Source: Tritrichomonas musculus (Eukaryota > Parabasalia > Tritrichomonadida > Tritrichomonadidae). Taken from it: a stretch of 64,000 bases of DNA. The notes under the pieces were generated by a model. That model did not search any database, was not told the origin of the DNA, and saw nothing but the letters and a program-made list of their open reading frames with translations. The stretch lies in contig JAPFFF010000020.1 of the NCBI GenBank assembly GCA_039105265.1, forward strand, positions 1,319,001-1,383,000. Reading direction: 5' to 3'. Positions within the stretch are counted from its first letter, which is position 1, and each line of letters opens with the position of its first letter. The translations under genes were made by a program, and so were the position numbers. Shown one piece after another: positions 31,564-44,130 of the stretch.

Positions 31564-31908
31564 ATGAGAAAATCTGCAGAATATATATTATCAGCTTATT
31601 CATTCATCAAAGAATATCCATTAGAAAAGTTGCTTGATATTGGTTATCAATCAAAAGAGGGAGATCCAATTCGGTCGTTCGAAGAAAACGATTTAATTCA
31701 GTTATGTCATGAAGCACGTTCATTCTTTGAGAAAGAAGATAATGTTCTTGAAATAAATGATGATTTAATTATAATTGGAGATATTCATGGAAGTTTTCTA
31801 GATTTACTAAGAATTCTCAAGTATGTTCAAGAGAATGATAACAAAGTTCTTTTCCTTGGAGATTATGTTGATCGAGGTGATTTTTCACTTGAAAGTATCA
31901 AGGCATGA
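31564..31908 (+). pseudogene. Ser/Thr protein phosphatase (PPP family), N-terminal fragment
   Basis: A 114-residue frame carrying two metal-binding signatures of PPP-family phosphatases (PP1/PP2A type): GDIHGSFLDLLRIL (about residues 73-86) and LGDYVDRGDFSLE (about 98-110). The next family signature (GNHE) and all later catalytic residues are missing, because the sequence changes at about 31900 into an unrelated minus-strand fragment. The N-terminal 70 residues (starting MRKSAEYILSAYSFIKEYPL) are typical of trichomonad phosphatases. It is a host gene fragment carried inside the MULE and cannot be an active enzyme. Confidence 0.8.
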
Positions 31909-33016
31909 TTTGTTGATGATAATCTCAGTGCCACATACACGGACATCATCCCCTTTGAACATAGCTTTGGCCATTCGTTTGATATCTTCATTCAGGGTCA
32001 TTGCAATGGGTAGGTTAACAACAAATACCCAACGCTTCTTCTTATCTTGATATATCTTGCTGACCTGCCTCCATGAATGCTTGTTGCGACGAACGAGATG
32101 AAGTATCGCAAAATCCCTATTTTTGATAAATTCCTCAAACCTATTTTTGGGAAGATCCTCAAGCCATATCATATATCGGTAGCTATTTTTGTGATCCTTG
32201 GCGACAGCCCTTGGAGTAAGGTCATTGATTTTGTTAACCATCTGCTCACATTGCTTCTCAAAATGAGCATCCAAAAGCTGAGCAATACATATGGCATACT
32301 TTCGACTTGCCAACCATGCAACATCATTGACGAGTAGTCGGTGAATGTATATACCTTGCAATTGTGGATTTCCAATATTTGTCCGATTTTGAACCAAATC
32401 CTCGGGACAGCAATTTTGCTGTGCCGATAATTCATCGAGTATTTCATTGGTTTCAGCGAGTTGCCTCCATCGATAAGCTTGCTTCTTTGAATTACATACA
32501 TTGAGAATCTATTGCATCTGGTACATATCATCATTAATGGAATGTATCAAACGGAGCTTCTCATTATACTGGATGTATTCATATTCGGCATCGATTGGTT
32601 CGAAAACGGCTGACATTGGTGTGTTTGTCCCAGTTGATTCCATTTCAAGCTTAATAAAAAATTGAGTTGCATTGCGAACAAGATAGTTCTGACCTCAATC
32701 GAAGTTGAGTCCAAAAATATAAAATTTGAATGCATAAATGCTCATGATCCAGTAAAATGACTCATATTCCTACCGAGATGTGGGCGACTATTATAAAATC
32801 ATTCCATACAACTTCATATTCGGTATCCTTGTACTTATATTTTAATAAAGATTTTTGATTTTTATATTGGGATATCAGCTGGCAGCCTTCCTTTGCAAAT
32901 AACTGTACAATGTGCTCTTGTGTATATCTAATGCATTCAACATTATGAGGTCTAATCCCGGAGTTCCATCTTGTTGGTTGCACACTATAATCCAGACCTT
33001 CAAATATGTAATGCAC
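31885..33016 (-). pseudogene. KilA-N/MSV199-like virus-type gene, fossil
   Basis: The main frame (31885-32397) has QGIYIHRLLVNDVAWLASRK followed by YAICIAQLLDAHF, the classic KilA-N/MSV199 pattern of large DNA viruses, followed by a DUF3627-like part (LHLVRRNKHSWRQVSKIY). A second piece at 32762-33016 (RYTQEHIVQLFAKEGCQLIS) resembles small domains that accompany homing endonucleases and KilA-N genes in giant viruses. KilA-N genes are known in trichomonads and are often tied to Maverick DNA. Broken, with a few breaks. It is cargo in MULE 1. Confidence 0.6.
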
Positions 33017-33451
33017 AGGTAAGATAGTATAGGTCTGGCGGGTTCAACGGTAAGATACGGATTCCTATTCTAGCTCCCCCTAATTCCTAGGAATCCTACA
33101 ATATTTATAGTGCAGGATTAGCTCATTTGCAGGGTTTTAAGTCGATTTTCGGAAATTGTACACACGCGATCTGGAGGTCGAATTCGAATGCACTGAATGA
33201 CGTTCCCGTATCGATTTCACACCCATGACATGACGTACGCGAGTGCTCTGGAACGATGTGATGTGTGTTTTCATGGTGAGGATTACGTGAGTGATAATTA
33301 ATACACGATAAATCAGTTGTGGAGATTTGATGGTGTTTTAATAGGTATCGAAACGACGGTAAGATATTGAGAGGTGTTATTCAATATAAGATTCGTGAGT
33401 GAATGATGTTGACGAGCATGGTGAATCGAGGGATCAGTGGGATAATCGTTA
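33017..33451. other. GC-richer non-coding stretch
   Basis: No gene. Higher G+C than the MULE around it. It shares short strings with 34003-34050 (TCATTTGCAGGGTT; GAGGTC-AATTCGAAT), so the fossil gene between may be framed by related flanks. Confidence 0.4.
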
Positions 33452-33979
33452 GTGAATGTGATTATGGGATATTGTTTTTTTTGTCAGACTCAAATGACAG
33501 AACAAAATTACCCTCAATTGCGATACACTCCTAAGCAAGTAACTGCTGAGAAGAAACCTGGTATGGATTCATTGATGAATATAGTTCTCGATATCAAACG
33601 TGATGTTAAACGTGTTAAGAGTGCTATCGCTCCACAAAACGCTGAAGCTATAATATAGAAACACAATCAATCATCACCTAACTCACCATGGTACTTGAAT
33701 AAGCGTGATCCCAACGGCCCTGCTGTATTAGCGAATCTCACTGATGTTAATGGTGATGATATCCCTGATGTCATCGTTTATGATAAACGTGGTAATACAT
33801 TAATCGTTAACGGATGGACTACAAAGAAGAGTGAATGGGCTGACGATTTAGTATATAACACAGCACTTCCAACAAGGGCTGCACGTGTACAAGTAAGAAA
33901 TCAGCGAGGTAAATCACATGTTGATGCTCACGGAAATGAAGTTAAAGTATATAGTAAGAGAGATTTCCTTCGCGATTAA
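33452..33979 (+). pseudogene. virus-like gene fossil with DxNxDxxxD motif
   Basis: Two adjacent frames of 68 and 94 residues. The second has LTDVNGDDIPDVIVYDKRGN and VNGWTTKKSEW, a pattern I associate with virion proteins of Polinton-like and larger DNA viruses, and a calcium-loop-like DVNGDDIPD. Base composition is like the Polinton at the left of the window, not like the MULE. Broken, with one or a few breaks. The family call is tentative. Confidence 0.4.
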
Positions 33980-35095
33980 TTCAATCCTCAATACTTCAGT
34001 TACTGAGGTCAAATTCGAATTTGTTCTATAAAGATTCATTTGCAGGGTTCTTTAATAATAAATTGTTTTAAAGTATATCTTCAGCATATATTCTTTGTTT
34101 CCGTCCCACATATTTTTTGATAAAACATAATACTCCACGAAATCACATTTACGAAGTATATCTACTGAATTATTTTAAACTGAGCATAGAATTTTACTAT
34201 TGTTTTAAATGCCAAATGAACCATATGATTATCTCTGTTATGAAGCAACCAAATTGAAAAATAAAGCATTGAAGCATCTGTAAGTACAGATGAACAACTC
34301 AATATCACCTCAATTGATGAAGAACCTATAGCGTTATATATTATATAAAATAAAGCTGAAGGTGACTAAATAGAGCTCATATTTATTAACGGTAAATGGA
34401 TAATTATTGTTATTGATGACAATAGCCTTAGAAATTTCATCATTATTTTTATCAGCTATGTTAAAATAGAAAATTCTTTTATTATATTTCATATTGTAAA
34501 TGGAAGTATATAATATCATAATCTAAGATGATAAAATACTTTTTCTCCTTATGATTCACTATTATTGAATTCTTTTGCTGCTCCAATTCTAAATGAAAAG
34601 CAGGCTCGTGCTGATATTAAGTGAACTTTTGCTCTGATATCTTTGATTCCTATGACTTTAAATGCATAAACTAAATCAATCTGATTATTTTAAACCTCTT
34701 AATTATGCCTTTTTTCTGATTTTATAGCATTTTCATGGTATCATGACTTTCACGCCATGATTAATTATATCAAAAATATTACCTAATACAGTTAAATCAT
34801 TTAGACAAATAGTAAACGCCACTTTACAAACCTCTTGGATGATAGAATATTAAATATTTTTAAATATTTAATATTCTGAATAATGCTGTTTTTGAAATAA
34901 GATTAGCGATGAATATTCTAGCTTTGATAATTATCATTTTATTATACATTAGCCATTATTAAGTATTTTCATAATTCAATAGGTCGATTTCATTGTTTTA
35001 TATATATTTATATATATAAAACTAAAAGGTCAATTATTCAGGTTTAAAAAAAAATCAACGATTATTTTTAATTGAAAAAATTAAAAATCACAAAT
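33980..35095. other. A/T-rich region upstream of transposase
   Basis: No convincing gene. Short protein-like pieces occur near 34200-34320 (plus strand, MPNEPYDYLCYEATKLK) and 34334-34519 (minus), and near 34540-34620, all broken. The last 200 bp before 35096 is probably the transposase promoter; a (TA)n run lies near 35005. Confidence 0.4.
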
Positions 35096-36952
35096 ATGAT
35101 TTCTCAAGAAAACTTCGAAAAACTAGAAAAAGAATTGGAAGACGAATTAGGAAAAGAATTTGCTCAAAACCAATCAGTTCGACCAACAGATGCTCCTTTT
35201 ACCGTAACATATAATGGTTATATATTTAAGTTTGTTAAATATATGATAAAAGAAAAAATGTTCAAATATGTATGTGAAAATGGTTATAATAAGCATAAAC
35301 CAAAAGAATTGAGGTGCAAAGCTTCAATTCTTGTTCCATTATTAATTATCAGGGAAAAAATAGATAAAATACCAATTAAAATTATAAATGAAGAGCACAC
35401 TTGCACAAAAAAAACAGGATACTTAGATGAATTCATAAAAGTTACTGAACTCAAACAAAAAATCGAAGATATTTACTATTCAAAAACTCCAAGACCTACA
35501 AAAGCAAATTTACTAATTCAATTACTTCAAATATACAAATCGCCAATACCAGAAGGAATTGTTAATAGTCATTACTCTCTACTAGAGAAAAAAAACAAAA
35601 AAACCGATATTGATTTCAAAAAGATACTCCAAACCAAAGAAGGAACAAGATTTGAATTATTTAAATACAGATTTTATGACCAAAATCCACCAATAACCAA
35701 ATTTATTATATGCTACTGTTCTGATTTTCAGAAATCAAAAATTTCAGAATGTAAATACATATTTATTGACGGTACTTTCAGTATTACACCCGAACCTTTT
35801 TATCAAGTTCTGGTTATTTCTGGTCAAACGCTTTATCTTAATTTACCATTGGCTTTTATACTTTTACCAGATAAGTCACAAGGTATTTATGAAAAAGCAT
35901 TTACTTTATTTAAAACGGAATCAAAAGCTCTTTTCCAACCAGGAACGATTTTTATAACCGATTTTGAAAGGGCGGAATATAATGCTGTCAAAAAAATTCT
36001 AATGGATAAATCTCATTATTTCCAATTCTGTTACTTTCATTATACACAAATTTTGAGAAGATATTTCGCAAATTATCCTAATTTTAAATATTTAAATCGG
36101 TTGACATACATCGCATATCAATTACCATTTATTCCTTTAGAAATGGTAAATGAAGTTATAACTGAACTTTATAAGCACTCCGAAACAAGAAATTTTGCAT
36201 TATATTTCGAAAAAAACTTTATTAATAATTACGATTTTGAAGAATGGAATTGTTATAATAAACCGAACAAACAAACGATTACAAACAATTTCGCTGAAAG
36301 TATTAATTCAACTTTAAACGATAAAATCAAAAAAGGCCCAACTTTTGAAGAATTTGAATTAGGTTTGGTGGAAGTTGAAAATGAATACTTCCTTAAGAGC
36401 AAGACACGAGTTTTACAAAAATTGGATATAAAAAGAATCGATTCAGAAGCCTTTAAAAAACTTTTTAAAAATTTTATTACAAATATTATAAGAGGAATCG
36501 AAGACGATGAAGAAATCCCAGAAAATATTCAAAATAACGATAGTTCAAATGACGATAGTTACTTTTTGAACGAAAATGAAGACAATTTGGAGAAATATCC
36601 AAATGATATATTAATTTCATCAGATACAGAAGAAATCGATGACGAACAACAAGAAAATTGTGAAGAGCAAAATAAAGATGATAATAATGTCGAAGAAAGA
36701 AATGAAATCGTTCCATCTGATTTATTAGAAGAAGCATCTTCAAGACCAAAAGCTAATATTCGAGGATTGCCTAGCGCAGTAATACAAGTGCTACAAGAAA
36801 ACATTATTCAATTCAACAGAGCACAACCTCGGTCAGCAGAACGAAATGCTATATTAAATTCCACGTTAGCGAGAGCCCAGGAGATCGAGCCGACTATTAC
36901 CAGGATTCAAATCCGTTCATGGTTTAATAATAATAAAAATAAAGTACAATGA
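35096..36952 (+). CDS. MULE transposase (618 aa) with zinc motif and homeodomain-like C-terminus
   Basis: DDE transposase of the Mutator-like group, which cuts the element at its inverted repeats and inserts it elsewhere. The ATG at 35096 (MISQENFEKLEKE) is chosen; the open frame above it has only a TTG. N-terminal C60, C74, H101 and C103 form a C-x13-C...HxC zinc motif of the FLYWCH/WRKY-GCM1 kind. The catalytic core shows D225 (FIDGTF), D289 (TDFERA), CYFH about 310 and E401 (NNFAESINST). An acidic linker (about 480-550) leads to a C-terminal module ending QIRSWFNNNKNK, like helix 3 of a homeodomain. The 23-bp satellite starts about 260 bp past the stop. Looks intact. Confidence 0.9.
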   Translation: MISQENFEKLEKELEDELGKEFAQNQSVRPTDAPFTVTYNGYIFKFVKYMIKEKMFKYVCENGYNKHKPKELRCKASILVPLLIIREKIDKIPIKIINEEHTCTKKTGYLDEFIKVTELKQKIEDIYYSKTPRPTKANLLIQLLQIYKSPIPEGIVNSHYSLLEKKNKKTDIDFKKILQTKEGTRFELFKYRFYDQNPPITKFIICYCSDFQKSKISECKYIFIDGTFSITPEPFYQVLVISGQTLYLNLPLAFILLPDKSQGIYEKAFTLFKTESKALFQPGTIFITDFERAEYNAVKKILMDKSHYFQFCYFHYTQILRRYFANYPNFKYLNRLTYIAYQLPFIPLEMVNEVITELYKHSETRNFALYFEKNFINNYDFEEWNCYNKPNKQTITNNFAESINSTLNDKIKKGPTFEEFELGLVEVENEYFLKSKTRVLQKLDIKRIDSEAFKKLFKNFITNIIRGIEDDEEIPENIQNNDSSNDDSYFLNENEDNLEKYPNDILISSDTEEIDDEQQENCEEQNKDDNNVEERNEIVPSDLLEEASSRPKANIRGLPSAVIQVLQENIIQFNRAQPRSAERNAILNSTLARAQEIEPTITRIQIRSWFNNNKNKVQ

Positions 36953-37218
36953 TTACTAAATACTGATATTATATTTTTAATTATTTTTTTTTGTATATAT
37001 ATTGAAATGAGCATGATAATAGAAACAAATAAGACTAATTTGAGAAAATTTAAAAGTTTTAAAAAGATTATATTGATTAAAACAAAAAAGATAAGAGAAT
37101 TTTCAAAAAATGTTTTAATAATTTTATCATATTGTTGCTAAAAACTGTTATTTGTTTTTGTTCAAAACGGTTAATCACTGCTGATCAAAACTGTTAATCA
37201 GTGCTGATGAAGATGGCA

Positions 37219-38935
37219 AATCATTGTTGATCAAAAGTGTCAATCATTGTTGATCAAAAGTGTCAATCATTGTTGATCAAAAGTGTCAATCATTGCTGAT
37301 CAAAAGTGTCAATCATTGTTGATCAAAAGTGTCAATCATTGTTGATCAAAAGTGTCAATCATTGTTGATCAAAAGTGTCAATCATTGTTGATCAAAAGTG
37401 TCAATCATTGTTGATCAAAAGTGTCAATCATTGTTGATCAAAAGTGTCAATCATTGTTGATCAAAAGTGTCAATCATTGCTGATCAAAAGTGTCAATCAT
37501 TGTTGATCAAAAGTGTCAATCATTGTTGATCAAAAGTGTCAATCATTGTTGATCAAAAGTGTCAATCATTGTTGATCAAAAGTGTCAATCATTGCTGATC
37601 AAAAGTGTCAATCATTGCTGATCAAAAGTGTCAATCATTGTTGATCAAAAGTGTCAATCATTGTTGATCAAAAGTGTCAATCATTGTTGATCAAAAGTGT
37701 CAATCATTGTTGATCAAAAGTGTCAATCATTGTTGATCAAAAGTGTCAATCATTGTTGATCAAAAGTGTCAATCATTGTTGATCAAAAGTGTCAATCATT
37801 GTTGATCAAAAGTGTCAATCATTGTTGATCAAAAGTGTCAATCATTGTTGATCAAAAGTGTCAATCATTGTTGATCAAAAGTGTCAATCATTGTTGATCA
37901 AAAGTGTCAATCATTGTTGATCAAAAGTGTCAATCATTGTTGATCAAAAGTGTCAATCATTGCTGATCAAAAGTGTCAATCATTGTTGATCAAAAGTGTC
38001 AATCATTGTTGATCAAAAGTGTCAATCATTGTTGATCAAAAGTGTCAATCATTGTTGATCAAAAGTGTCAATCATTGTTGATCAAAAGTGTCAATCATTG
38101 TTGATCAAAAGTGTCAATCATTGTTGATCAAAAGTGTCAATCATTGTTGATCAAAAGTGTCAATCATTGTTGATCAAAAGTGTCAATCATTGTTGATCAA
38201 AAGTGTCAATCATTGTTGATCAAAAGTGTCAATCATTGTTGATCAAAAGTGTCAATCATTGTTGATCAAAAGTGTCAATCATTGTTGATCAAAAGTGTCA
38301 ATCATTGTTGATCAAAAGTGTCAATCATTGCTGATCAAAAGTGTCAATCATTGTTGATCAAAAGTGTCAATCATTGTTGATCAAAAGTGTCAATCATTGT
38401 TGATCAAAAGTGTCAATCATTGCTGATCAAAAGTGTCAATCATTGTTGATCAAAAGTGTCAATCATTGTTGATCAAAAGTGTCAATCATTGTTGATCAAA
38501 AGTGTCAATCATTGTTGATCAAAAGTGTCAATCATTGTTGATCAAAAGTGTCAATCATTGTTGATCAAAAGTGTCAATCATTGTTGATCAAAAGTGTCAA
38601 TCATTGTTGATCAAAAGTGTCAATCATTGTTGATCAAAAGTGTCAATCATTGCTGATCAAAAGTGTCAATCATTGTTGATCAAAAGTGTCAATCATTGTT
38701 GATCAAAAGTGTCAATCATTGTTGATCAAAAGTGTCAATCATTGCTGATCAAAAGTGTCAATCATTGTTGATCAAAAGTGTCAATCATTGTTGATCAAAA
38801 GTGTCAATCATTGTTGATCAAAAGTGTCAATCATTGTTGATCAAAAGTGTCAATCATTGTTGATCAAAAGTGTCAATCATTGTTGATCAAAAGTGTCAAT
38901 CATTGTTGATCAAAAGTGTCAATCATTGCTGATGA
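37219..38935. repeat. 23-bp satellite array, right (about 75 copies)
   Basis: Same unit as the left array on the opposite strand, about 13 copies shorter, with the same GATCAGC-type variant (here GCTGATC) spaced through it. Confidence 0.95.
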
Positions 38936-39479
38936 AAACTGTAATCCATAACTTTTAACAAATGTTACTCATTAAATTAATTTACTTAAACAGAAATATA
39001 ATCTTTTGTCATATATTATACATTATTTTCCAATTTAAAAATAAATTTCTTTAGATAATTGTTTTCTTTCTTTTAATAATATACGTTTATATTAAAATTT
39101 TATTTGATTCAATTCAACTTTTATTAAAGTATTCAAATTTTTGTTTTTCTCAATAAATTCTGAGGAATATAAATTAGTTTTTTAAATACTAATATCTTTT
39201 ATTTGATGAATGTTTATCATATGGCATCATTATTACTCAATTAAATACACCGAAATTTAATTTTATGTATCGAAAAAAAGCAATTTCGAGAGAAATGTTA
39301 TAATATTCTAAATGCTTTGTTTTAGATAAGGAAAAAAAGATTTTATAAACTATATAAGGCAAGGATTGGATTTTATTATGCAAAAGGCTGCTTTTCTAAT
39401 TTTAATTTGGAAAAAGAAAGAGGAAGAGGAAGAAAATAATATGTAACTTTTTGAAATAGCCTTCCACTTTTTGAATGCT

Positions 39480-39586
39480 GCTTTTGGGTGCATAAATAGG
39501 TGCAGAAATATTTTTGGGTGCAAAAAACCGATTTTGGGTGCACTTTTTCTGGGAATAACCGTTTTGGGTGCAAAATAGGTGCAAAA
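39480..39586. promoter_or_regulatory. subterminal iterons (right end)
   Basis: Inverted set of the GCACCCAAAA/GCACCTATTT sites found at the left end, reading TTTTGGGTGC on the plus strand. Likely transposase-binding sites. Confidence 0.6.
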
Positions 39587-39597
39587 ACATCATACCC

Positions 39598-40640
<1,043 letters not shown>

Positions 40641-43206
40641 TCAAAAGAAGAAGATGAAGAAGAAGATGATGAAGAAGATGAAGAAAATGACGATGATGAA
40701 GAAGATGACGATTGAAAAGATTATGAAGGAGGAGGAGAAGATGATTATGATAGTGAAGGATGATATGATGATGAAGAAGTAGATGATGAAGGCAAAGAAG
40801 AAGAAGAAGAAGATGATGATGATGATAAAGAAGAGGAAGATGATGATAAAGAAGAGGAAGATGATGATGAAAAAGAAGAAGATGACGAATGAGATGATGA
40901 TGATGAAGATGACGATGAAGGAGAAGATGAAGAAGATGATGAAGAAGATGATGAAGAAGATGACGATGAAGAAGAAGATGACGATGAAGAAGAAGATGAC
41001 AATGAAGAAGATGATGATGAAGGAGAAGATGACGATGAAGAAGATGATGATGAAGGAGAAGATGACAATGAAGAAGAAGATGACAATGAAGAAGAAGATG
41101 ACAATGAAGAAGATGATGATGAAGGAGAAGATGACGATGAAGAAGATGATGATGAAGGAGAAGATGATAATGAAGAAGAAGATGACAATGAAGAAGATGA
41201 TGAATGTGATGACGATGAAGAAGAAGATGACAATGAAGAAGATGATGATGAAGGAGAAGATGACGATGAAGAAGAAGATGACAATGAAGAAGATGATGAT
41301 GAAGGAGAAGATGACGATGAAGAAGAAGATGACAATGAAGAAGAAGATGACAATGAAGAAGAAGATGACGATGAAGAAGAAGATGACAATGAAGAAGAAG
41401 ATGACAATGAAGAAGAAGATGACAATGAAGAAGATGACAATGAAGAAGAAGATGACAATGAAGAAGAAGATGACAATGAAGAAGAAGATGACGATGAAGA
41501 AGATGATGATGAAGGAGAAGATGACGATGAAGAAGAAGATGACAATGAAGAAGAAGATGACAATGAAGAAGAAGATGACAATGAAGAAGAAGATGATGAA
41601 GGAGAAGATGACGATGAAGAAGATGATGATGAAGGAGAAGATGACAATGAAGAAGAAGATGACAATGAAGAAGAAGATGACGATGAAGAAGAAGATGACA
41701 ATGAAGAAGATGATGAATGTGATGACGATGAAAAAGAAGAAGATGATGATGAATGTGATGACGATGAAGAAGAAGAAGATGACGATGAAGAAGAAGATGA
41801 CAATGAAGAAGATGATGATGAAGGAGAAGATGAAGGAGAAGATGAAGGAGAAGATGATGATGAAGAAGATGATGAAGGAGAAGATAACGATGAAGAAGAT
41901 GATGAAGGAGAAGATAACGATGAAGGAGAAGAAGAAGAAGATGATGAAGAAGATGACGATGAAAAAGAAGAAGATGATGAAGAAGAAGATGATGATAATG
42001 AAGAAGATGATGTTGATGATGAAGACAATGATGAATGTGATGAAGAAGATGAGGATGAAAAAGAAGAAGATGACGAATGTGATGACGATGAAAAAGTAGA
42101 AGATGATGAAGAAGATGACGATGAAGAAGAAGATGATGAAGAAGATGAAGATGAAGAAGATGAAGATGAAGAAGAAGAAGAAGAAGAAGATGATGAATGT
42201 GATGACGATGAAAAAGAAGAAGATGATGATGAATGTGATGACGATGAAGAAGAAGAAGATGACGATGAAAAAGATGATGATGATGATGAATGTGATGACG
42301 ATGAAAAAGAAGAAGATGATGATGAATGTGATGACGATGAAGAAGAAGAAGAAGATGATGAATGTGATGACGATGAAAAAGAAGAAGATGATGATGAATG
42401 TGATGACGATGATGAAGAAGAAGATGATGATGAAGATGACGATGAAGAAGAAGATGAAGAAGAAGATGATGATGATGAAGGAGAAGATGAAGGAGAAGAA
42501 GATGATGATGAAGATGACGATGAAGAAGATGAAGATGATGAAGAAGAAGAAGATGATGATGATGAATGTGATGAAGATGAAAAAGATGATGATGATGATG
42601 AATGTGATGACGATGAAAAAGAAGAAGATGATGATGAATGTGATGACGATGAAGAAGAAGAAGAAGATGATGAATGTGATGACGATGAAAAAGATGATGA
42701 TGATGATGAATGTGATGACGATGAAAAAGAAGAAGATGATGATGAATGTGATGACGATGATGAAGAAGAAGATGATGATGAAGATGACGATGAAGAAGAA
42801 GATGAAGAAGAAGATGATGATGATGAAGGAGAAGATGAAGGAGAAGAAGATGATGATGAAGATGACGATGAAGAAGATGAAGATGATGATGAATGTGATG
42901 ACGATGAAAAAGAAGAAGAAGATGATGAAGATGACGATGAAGGAGAAGAAGATGACGACGATGATGAAGAAGAAGATGATGAATGTGATGACGATGAAAA
43001 AGAAGAAGATGATGATGAATGTGATGACGATGATGAAGAAGAAGATGACGATGAAGATGAAGATGAAGAAGAAGATGATGATGACGATGAAGAAGAAGAT
43101 GATGAAGAAGATGAAGATGATGAAGATGAAGAAGAAGATGATGATGAAGATGAAGAAGAAGAAGAAGAAGAAGAAGAAGATGATGATGATGATGAAGAAG
43201 AAACCC
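40641..43206. repeat. 2.6-kb imperfect GAA/GAT trinucleotide array
   Basis: Almost pure GAA, GAT and GAC codon-like triplets with occasional AAT, GGA and TGT. All strand-frame readings are low complexity (Glu/Asp, Lys/Met, Ser/Leu, Phe/Ile), so the long frames here are not taken as genes. Blocks of tens to a few hundred bases recur (such as the GAATGTGATGACGATGAA units from 41700 on). Confidence 0.9.
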
Positions 43207-43476
43207 ATTTTATCGTATGATTCATTTTTTCAATCTTCTCATTGAATTTTTTAAATGCAATTCAAAAGAAAAACAAATTATGTTTCCAATTATATACCCA
43301 AAATATTATTTTCCTTGCTAATTTGTCTTTGCTTGACCACAGAGCTTGCAGGTTTTGAATTTTGAAATTTCATTTTGCATCAAAATTAATCAAAAAAATC
43401 ATCAAAAATTTCAGAAAAAAAAGCTATTTTATGAGATTTCAAAAAATGTTCTTTGATTTTATAGTTAATAAAATTA
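43207..43476. other. A/T-rich gap without a gene
   Basis: Nothing supportable between the trinucleotide array and the small inverted-repeat element. Confidence 0.5.
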
Positions 43477-44094
43477 CAGTCTTTTCGGGATTATAACGGA
43501 AAAGTTCATTATGATAACGGAAAAGTTCATTATGATTACGGAAAAATTCGATTTCATAACGGAAAGTATAACCATTTTTTTGTGAAATTTTTTTTTATAA
43601 AACACTCACTTAAAAAACAATGATTTATATATATTATTTTAAATAAATTTCCAATATATCACATATACGTTGCCTTATGAATGTTTTCTAATTATATATT
43701 CTTACATCAACTTATAAATAATATTTACAAAATAGATTAATTGAATATTTTTAGTAATTTTCAGATGCCAATAGTTTATATTAAGTATTAAGTTTATATA
43801 TATTCCATTAAATTCAATTTTTATGAGAAAAAATTTTTGATGATATTTTTTGAAAAAAAGTTTCTTTATGTTAATTTCCACATTTTCGGTATCTATTTCA
43901 TATTTATGATGATTTTAAATCTTTTTATTTATAATTTATTAAATAAAGCCATGATTTTTAAATGAATGCTTTATAATAAAGATTTTCACAAAAAAATGGG
44001 TACACTTTCCGTTATGAAATCGAATTTTTCCGTAATCATAATGAACTTTTCCGTTATTAAAGTGGATATTTCCGTTATAATCCCGAAAAGACTG
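43477..44094. mobile_element. 618-bp non-autonomous TA-flanked element (mariner-like MITE)
   Basis: Ends CAGTCTTTTCGGGATTATAA and its complement, flanked by TA on both sides (43475-43476 and 44095-44096). Inverted repeats extend about 130 bp and contain three approximate 21-bp subrepeats built on TAACGGAAAAGTTCATTATG. No transposase. TA flanks and CAGT ends fit the Tc1/mariner group. Confidence 0.7.
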
Positions 44095-44130
44095 TATATT
44101 AACACTATCATATATATATATATATATATA

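Larger units (their letters stand above)
24411..39597. mobile_element. MULE 1: 15.2-kb Mutator-like element with long inverted repeats
   Basis: The ends GGGGATAATTTATATGCACC and (reverse strand) GGGTATGATGTTTTTGCACC match at 15 of 20 bases and then almost perfectly for kilobases. Both ends abut direct (AAT)n. Inside are an intact MULE transposase (35096-36952), a 3'-half copy of it in the left repeat, a divergent accessory gene, and unrelated cargo (phosphatase fragment, KilA-N-like and other virus-like fossils) between 30.2 and 34.0 kb. Long inverted repeats, a D-D-E transposase and captured gene pieces fit a MULE. The arrangement is of the Pack-MULE kind in plants, although here the transposase is retained. 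Confidence 0.85.
35996..39597. repeat. MULE 1 right inverted repeat (3.6 kb)
   Basis: Inverted copy of 24411-28313, running from inside the transposase gene to the right end of the element. Confidence 0.9.

Noticed and set aside
32077-32337. Plus-strand frame over the KilA-N-like fossil
   Set aside because: Antisense shadow of the minus-strand frame that carries recognisable domain sequence.
33120-34050. LTR-type element flanked by direct repeats
   Set aside because: The shared strings are short (14-15 bp), appear in swapped order and no reverse transcriptase or integrase is present.
40641-43245. Long open frames (855, 826, 438 and 380 residues of Phe/Ile, Ser/Leu or Lys/Met)
   Set aside because: All are readings of the same trinucleotide array in different frames; composition is purely repeat-driven with no unique domain.
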